DNA from: Phaeoceros laevis
Lineage: Eukaryota; Anthocerotophyta; Anthocerotopsida; Notothyladales
Assembly: GCA_049999765.1 (NCBI GenBank)
Contig: JBNGIQ010007948.1
Location: 1-23,435, forward strand
DNA length: 23,435 nucleotides
Direction: 5' to 3'
In this document: positions 19,151 through 23,435 of the stretch, one piece after another
Numbering within the stretch: the stretch's first letter is position 1
How the letters are laid out: each line of letters opens with the position of its first letter
Translations under genes and position numbers: made by a program
The notes under the pieces: generated by a model
Database searches by the model: none
What the model was told of the DNA's origin: nothing
The model's input: only the letters and a program-made list of their open reading frames with translations

Positions 19151-20880
19151 GTTTGCTAACGAAGTACTCGTGGCCTGTACAGGTCTGCAGAATTTGTCTT
19201 GACCAGTCAAGGGGCCTATATAGAGATGATGTGTCCTTTTTTGTTGCAGTCAAAACTCAGGTAGTTGGCCAGCATGGCGTTACCCTGGTTCGTGTGCCAA
19301 AGGATAAGAAGGGGCCTTCCAGAAGTGAGGAGTCGGGTATTGAAGCGACAGAGTACAGAAACGATGGTGCTTACGAAAAGACATGGAAACCACAAGGTAT
19401 CGTACCCGACACCATCTTTATAAAATCTGTTTTGCGAAGGACACGGTAGCAGAATGCAAACTGTAGCAATTGTAGGGCGTAGAGCTAGCTGCTATCATGA
19501 AATGGTTCAGATAGAGCAGTCCCTTGCCTCATTTATATGCACCAAGATGTGCTTAAAGACAAAAATGCAAGTCTAGTACATGCTAGTTATCGAAAAAAAG
19601 GTCACCAGACTCCTTTCGACAACAGCAGCAAGTCGAACAAGCATTTGCTGGGTGAGAGCAAACCTCAGACCCCCCTTCATCAGTACCAAAGGGTCTTCAT
19701 TGACCAGGTTTCTAGCAGCCGTTGGTAGACCTGGCTCCTACAGGACTTCGTACTTTTGCATTTTCAATCAGAAACACTTAAAAGACTTTCAGGAATGACT
19801 CAAATGACAAGGCAGCTTTGCAAAAGGCAACAGGTGCCTGATACAACGCCAATGTTGAAGTGTGGTATATGACCGAGGCAACTGGTGCCAAGGACAAGAC
19901 CATCTTCATGTATCAGGTGGCAGGGAACAATGAGCAGCTTGTAGGTACAACACATCCTTGTTTCGGAACTTGCTGCAAACTAAACAAAGCAAGACATTGA
20001 TCAGTTTATGTGACTGGTTGCAGGAAGAACATAAAGCAGGTGCGGAAGTATAGCAAACAATTGCAATCCTTACAGACAGTTCCATGACTCCAGAACATTC
20101 TGTGCTGCCACAGGTAAACTATCAAAGTCAAATTTGCCAGCAAGTGATCAGCAACAGTAGCCAAAGAGAGTAGAAAAACCTGCTGTGAGCTGGACATTGT
20201 GGAGGAAGCACTAGAACACCTTCGAACTCAACTGAAGAAGAAAATGCTATGTTGCTGTAGGTGTGAGGCAAAAGGGAGTATGAGAGGTATGAGAAGGAAG
20301 AGGAACAGGGACAGGCAGGGTATCAGCTGAAGATAGGACTTGAGGTGCACTGCAGGCTTGTTAAATAGGGCAAAGCGGGAGCCACTTAGACTGAGAAGGT
20401 AAGGCTATAGCAGGATCCTTTTCTCACTCAAAATGAATGATGGCGGCAGCGGCAAGCTGTAGTTTCCTCTATTTTAAGCACGGGGTCATTGTAAAATCTG
20501 GAGCCCTCTTGTTATAGATACTAAAAGCAAGCTCCACGAGTTACAGGCTTAGTGGAATACCCGGAGGTTGATAGGGCCACGTCCAGGGCTTAAAGACATG
20601 CTGGCAGTCAGTGGCACAGAGAATCTGGAAAAGCATTGCTTAGGAACCCTGTATGTGCTTTGTGGTGCCGCCAGACCACAACTAAAACGGGTGTTATCTT
20701 TTACAGATCAACTATGTGGCCAAGGATGGCCCTGAAAAATCTTTATAAACCAACGTATGCTTAAAACAAACGATGAGACATAAATGCTGTGGGATAGGAG
20801 GTTTCTAACCAGGAAGGATCGTATAGATAATGTTCAGAGATGTTGCCGTCTGATTGGGCAGGCTAGAGCCTCCATCAGCT
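19151..20880. other. Exon-like fragments without a gene model
   Basis: Several short open stretches lie next to plausible splice sites. After a CTGTACAG acceptor near 19183, one reads 'VCRICLDQSRGLYRDDVS'. Another, 19153-19449 continuing this frame, ends '...DTIFIKSVLRRTR'. A third near 19860-19940 reads 'VWYMTEATGAKDKTIFMYQ' before a CTT|GTAGGT donor. They could not be joined into a gene, and no family is recognised. They may be relics. Confidence 0.25.
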
Positions 20881-21886
20881 AGTTGTGACGGCTGGCGCCA
20901 AGCTGGTCAGCAGCAATTAACGGGACCAATTGTGAACTGGAGAGTGGTAGGCCAGTTGCATCATAGGGCGACAAAGTGTCATGCGTAGGCATCATGCTAC
21001 CCGTCCACAGCCCTGCCAGGTCCTGATAACGATTTCTTGTGAGAAACAGAACAGTAAGCAAATGTAAAGACCTCATGGTACCTGAGCCAATTTTCAGCGT
21101 CTAGTTGGACTTGGTCTGTAGAAAAAGGTCCAGCCACTTGGGACATCTAGCCATTTGAACACCACAATAGATTTATCTATAAGATAATTAGTTAGTTATC
21201 TTTGAATGCCTCAGTCATCATGAATTTAGCTAGCTCGCTAGGTGTTTGCATCTGATAGGTTGGAATTAGGGCAAACGGTGACTCACCATGTAGCTAGCTT
21301 TTTGTGCCTAAGGCTTGATAAGCTGGGATTAGGGCAAACATTGGGTGATGACTCTTTAGGTCTAGCTCTGGAGCTAGGACTGATGCTTCGAGCTTTGGAG
21401 GCTCTTAGTTGTAAAACAAGGTCTCCAATGCAGTGGACACAGGCTCCTGTGTCTACAATTGGTACTTGCAATTTTTTCGGCATGAGCCGGTTGAGGTGTT
21501 AGGAACTTAAAAAAAACAACGATTTGAGGCAATTTTATGATTCCCAGCAATCCTAGTGGAGCATAAAGGAAAGGGCTGCGCTAGGTGAGGTGTTTAGGTG
21601 AGGTGTTTTTCTTAGTACAGGTAAGGTGGACATGGTCCCAAGAAACATGGGTTTTTATTTTTACCTTAATGATGACTTTCTTTATGTGCATCTCCATGTA
21701 CATAGTGGCCGGGAAAAGAATACTCTATTTCACAAGCAAATAATAAAAATAATCATTCTCTTCCGCTGGCCGTGATCCATGGTTAATGGAAATTGAACAC
21801 CTAGCCAGGAGGAGAAAACTTGGGTGTTCTTGGCCACATATTCATTCGTATATTTTACTAAAAGAATCTGCTGACACGAGTCGACG
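20881..21886. other. Non-genic region with short repeats
   Basis: An imperfect direct repeat sharing 'attagggcaaac' occurs at about 21255-21287 and 21317-21355. 'taggtgaggtgtt' is repeated exactly at 21582-21594 and 21595-21607. A small inverted repeat aagataa/ttatctt lies at 21181-21202. Minus-strand 21483-21283 is open for 66 codons and contains 'VPIVDTGACVHCIGD', which slightly recalls a retroelement aspartic protease (DTGA). Without neighbouring pol domains this is weak. Confidence 0.35.
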
Positions 21887-21944
21887 TGGAGGCGGTCGGC
21901 CAACTATCAGCTATCCAGGCCAGCCGGGGATATTGCGCAACCGG
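21887..21944. repeat. Dispersed repeat copy A with palindromic core
   Basis: About 57 bp beginning 'tggaggcggtcggccaac', about 80% identical to 22228-22283 in the same orientation. The core 'tatccaggccagccgggga' is a near-palindrome centred on 'ggccagcc'. Confidence 0.7.
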
Positions 21945-22227
21945 GGTCTTTCCAACCGGACGTCACCTACCCGATGGCATGAAAAGTTTTGTGAATATGA
22001 ACGGTACGACACAGCTGGAAATCAGAATTGCCTTTCTATGAGAGACTATTGGTTTGATCAGACATGACATATTCGTCGAGATTGGTCGATGGCTTCTGCA
22101 ATATAAACGCGTTACCAGTTCAGTGACACGGTCTAGGTAGGAACTTAAAATGTGATAACCTAAACGAAATATTCAATACGCTTACAGGCGAAACTTTGCG
22201 AAAGTTGCTTCGTTGTGACCTCTAGCT
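21945..22227. other. Spacer between the two dispersed repeats
   Basis: About 283 bp with no recognised gene or domain. The flanking direct repeats could make this the inside of a small element. Confidence 0.4.
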
Positions 22228-22283
22228 TGGAGGCTGTCGGACAACTTTCAGCTATCCCGGCCAGCCGGGGATATCGCCACCGG
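22228..22283. repeat. Dispersed repeat copy B with palindromic core
   Basis: Same repeat as 21887-21944, in direct orientation 341 bp downstream. The core 'tatcccggccagccgggga' is a better palindrome here (tatcccggc/gccggggata). Confidence 0.7.
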
Positions 22284-22479
22284 CCCTTGAGCAGCCTTCA
22301 GTAGTGGCTCGTAACCAGGCAACAGTTGCCTCACAGTTGTTCCTGGCTTAAAAGCCACATTCTTGTTACAGCAACCAGTTGCTTGCCTGCACCAATGTTC
22401 CAATGTTAGACTCTTTTTCTAAGCTTGAGACAGCGGATGTGTGCTGCTGACCATGGTACTGCTCCTCCTCGGAACGAGA
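22284..22479. other. 3' flank of the aminotransferase remnant
   Basis: No gene. It holds the presumed 3' UTR of the minus-strand aminotransferase, with short 'gttgcc'/'caaccagttgc' repeats near 22320-22390. Confidence 0.4.
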
Positions 22480-23058
22480 CTAGCGAACAGGTGGTTTCAG
22501 TAGAGCAACTGACTTCTCAATGCTCTCCATTGCAGTCCGCAGAGAGTCCAGGGATGCAGCGTACGAAATTCGAATGCAGATCGGATTCCCAAAAGCATCA
22601 CCTGGAACTAGGGCAACCTGGCCGTACAAACAGGGGCTATCAGACACAGAGCAGACACCTTTCAGGAAGCCAAGGCTTGCAAGCAAGCGATTCATGTGGA
22701 TAAAGAGGGGGAGGACGGGGTAAGATAGCAGTCATCACCTTGCCCTTGTCTAACAAATTTCCACATAAAGTCTCTGCATCAGTGATCGTCCCATAACCAT
22801 CCACGCTGGACCCGTAGTAAGAGCTGAAATCAGGGAACAGATGAAACGCACCCTGGAGTGATTGCCAGAATGGTGGTCAAAAATCATCATGAGGTACAAA
22901 ACAAGCAATGTCGAGACCTCTTCAACAAACACTGCCTGTGGGGAAGTGTGTGAAGACCAAACCTGAGGTACAGACAACTTCACTCCTTTAATCGCCTGCA
23001 ACATCTCCACGAGGAAATCTCTTCTTTCTCTAAAAGCTGCAACCATTGTTGCGACATC
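22480..23058 (-). CDS. PAT: Prephenate/aspartate aminotransferase, last three exons only
   Basis: Exons on the minus strand: 23058-22963, 22852-22739 and 22617-22480. All junctions are phase 0, and together they give 115 C-terminal residues. They read 'TMVAAFRERRDFLVEMLQAI', 'GAFHLFPDFSSYYG', 'GYGTITDAETLCGNLLDKGK' and 'VALVPGDAFGNPICIRISYA', ending 'LLKPPVR'. This is the C-terminal small domain of the bacterial-type, plastid-targeted PLP enzyme that transaminates prephenate to arogenate (and aspartate). It includes the substrate-carboxylate-binding Arg in 'ICIRISYA'. The usual enzyme is over 400 residues. The exons with the PLP lysine should lie upstream (beyond 23058), but there PPR debris begins at once after a possible ATAG acceptor. 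Either a long intron holds the PPR fragment, or this is a truncated gene copy. In this family Tyr is common after 'GAF' where His occurs here. Confidence 0.75.
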
Positions 23059-23094
23059 CTATGACTCAGCTCAGCATACCCAGTTTTCATGGCA

Positions 23095-23435
23095 GTCCAT
23101 GCTGCTGCACCTCTTCCAGCTCACCACATTTTGCATACATGTCCATCAGGCAGTTGCCCACCACTACATCATCCAGCAGACCTCTTTTGACAATCATTGA
23201 GTGCAGCTGCTGGCCTTCTGTATGGCCCCAGTGCTTGCACACGCCTTCAGAAGGCAGGCAAAAGTAACACGGTCAACCAAAATGAGGTCCGCCCCCCCCA
23301 TTTGTCCATACACAAAGCGCCTCTTGGCCTAGTCCTTGCTGTGCATACCCGGCTATTAGCACTGTCCATGTCACCACATCCTTTGTGGCCATGCTGGCCA
23401 AAAACCTGGCATGCTGTCAAAAACCTGGCGTGCAC
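23095..23435 (-). pseudogene. PPR gene fragment with two frameshifts
   Basis: Reading the minus strand from the window edge, one frame gives 'MATKDVVTWTVLIAGYAQQG' and 'LGQEALC'. Near a run of eight G (23289-23296) the reading shifts to 'VYGQMGGADLILVDRVTFAC' and 'LLKACASTGAIQ'. It shifts again near 23220 to 'GQQLHSMIVKRGLLDDVVVG' and 'NCLMDMYAKCGELEE', ending in TGA soon after. The order is that of consecutive PLS-class PPR repeats, so this is one ancestral coding sequence with two indels. It continues beyond the window and lies directly 5' of the aminotransferase exons, in the same orientation. Confidence 0.85.

Noticed and set aside
19184-19240. 'VCRICLDQSRG', resembling the start of a RINGv finger
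   Set aside because: Only one CxxC is present; no further Cys/His pairs follow in frame.
21283-21483. 'VDTGA' as a retroelement protease
   Set aside because: Single short motif without neighbouring integrase, reverse transcriptase or LTRs; it overlaps a local direct repeat.

Overview
This is nuclear DNA from a land plant. The evidence is GT-AG introns, mostly 80-180 nt and one of 511 nt, plant-type gene families (a SYP2 syntaxin, a KOBITO1-like protein, a plastid-type prephenate aminotransferase) and remnants of pentatricopeptide-repeat (PPR) genes. The PPR wording (for example 'HSMIVKRGLLDDVVVGN' and 'LMDMYAKCGELEE') suggests a seed-free plant such as a fern, lycophyte or bryophyte. That placement is an inference. 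There are no bacterial operons, CRISPR arrays or recognisable RNA genes.

Layout. 1-2440 is gene-poor: a frameshifted PPR tail, a possible small inverted-repeat element, and a broken gene for a small secreted Cys-rich protein that carries a nested foldback. 2445-3778 and 4451-5779 (both minus strand) are two intact, tandemly duplicated four-exon genes for medium-chain enoyl-reductase-like (MECR/ETR-like) proteins. 5940-8135 holds only weak exon-like open frames. 8136-16396 is a compact, gene-dense plus-strand stretch with four genes, all with coherent splice phases: a SYP2-type Qa-SNARE (274 aa), an uncharacterised protein with a beta-rich C-terminus (326 aa, possibly FLIP/SPIDR-like), a KOBITO1-like type II membrane glycosyltransferase-like protein (503 aa), and mitochondrial ribosomal protein mS23 (163 aa). 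16397-22400 is repeat-rich and largely non-genic. It includes a decayed repeat-type ORF (17622-18576, minus) with two in-frame TGA codons and a frameshift, an exact 40-bp tandem repeat, an AC microsatellite and a pair of dispersed repeats with a palindromic core. 22480-23058 (minus) carries the last three exons of a prephenate/aspartate aminotransferase, and immediately 5' of them lies a PPR pseudogene running off the window edge.

Function. The genes do not form a shared pathway. They cover vacuolar trafficking (SYP2), cell wall and membrane growth (KOB1-like), mitochondrial translation (mS23), possibly fatty-acid or enoyl reduction (MECR-like pair), and phenylalanine/tyrosine precursor synthesis (aminotransferase remnant). 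I did not find a convincing new multi-gene system. The points most worth following are the foldback in the Cys-rich gene, the divergence of the active-site loop between the two reductase copies, the unassigned 326-aa gene, and the aminotransferase tail abutting PPR debris. Exon limits were worked out by hand from splice sites, phases and remembered family similarity, with no alignment or transcript data.
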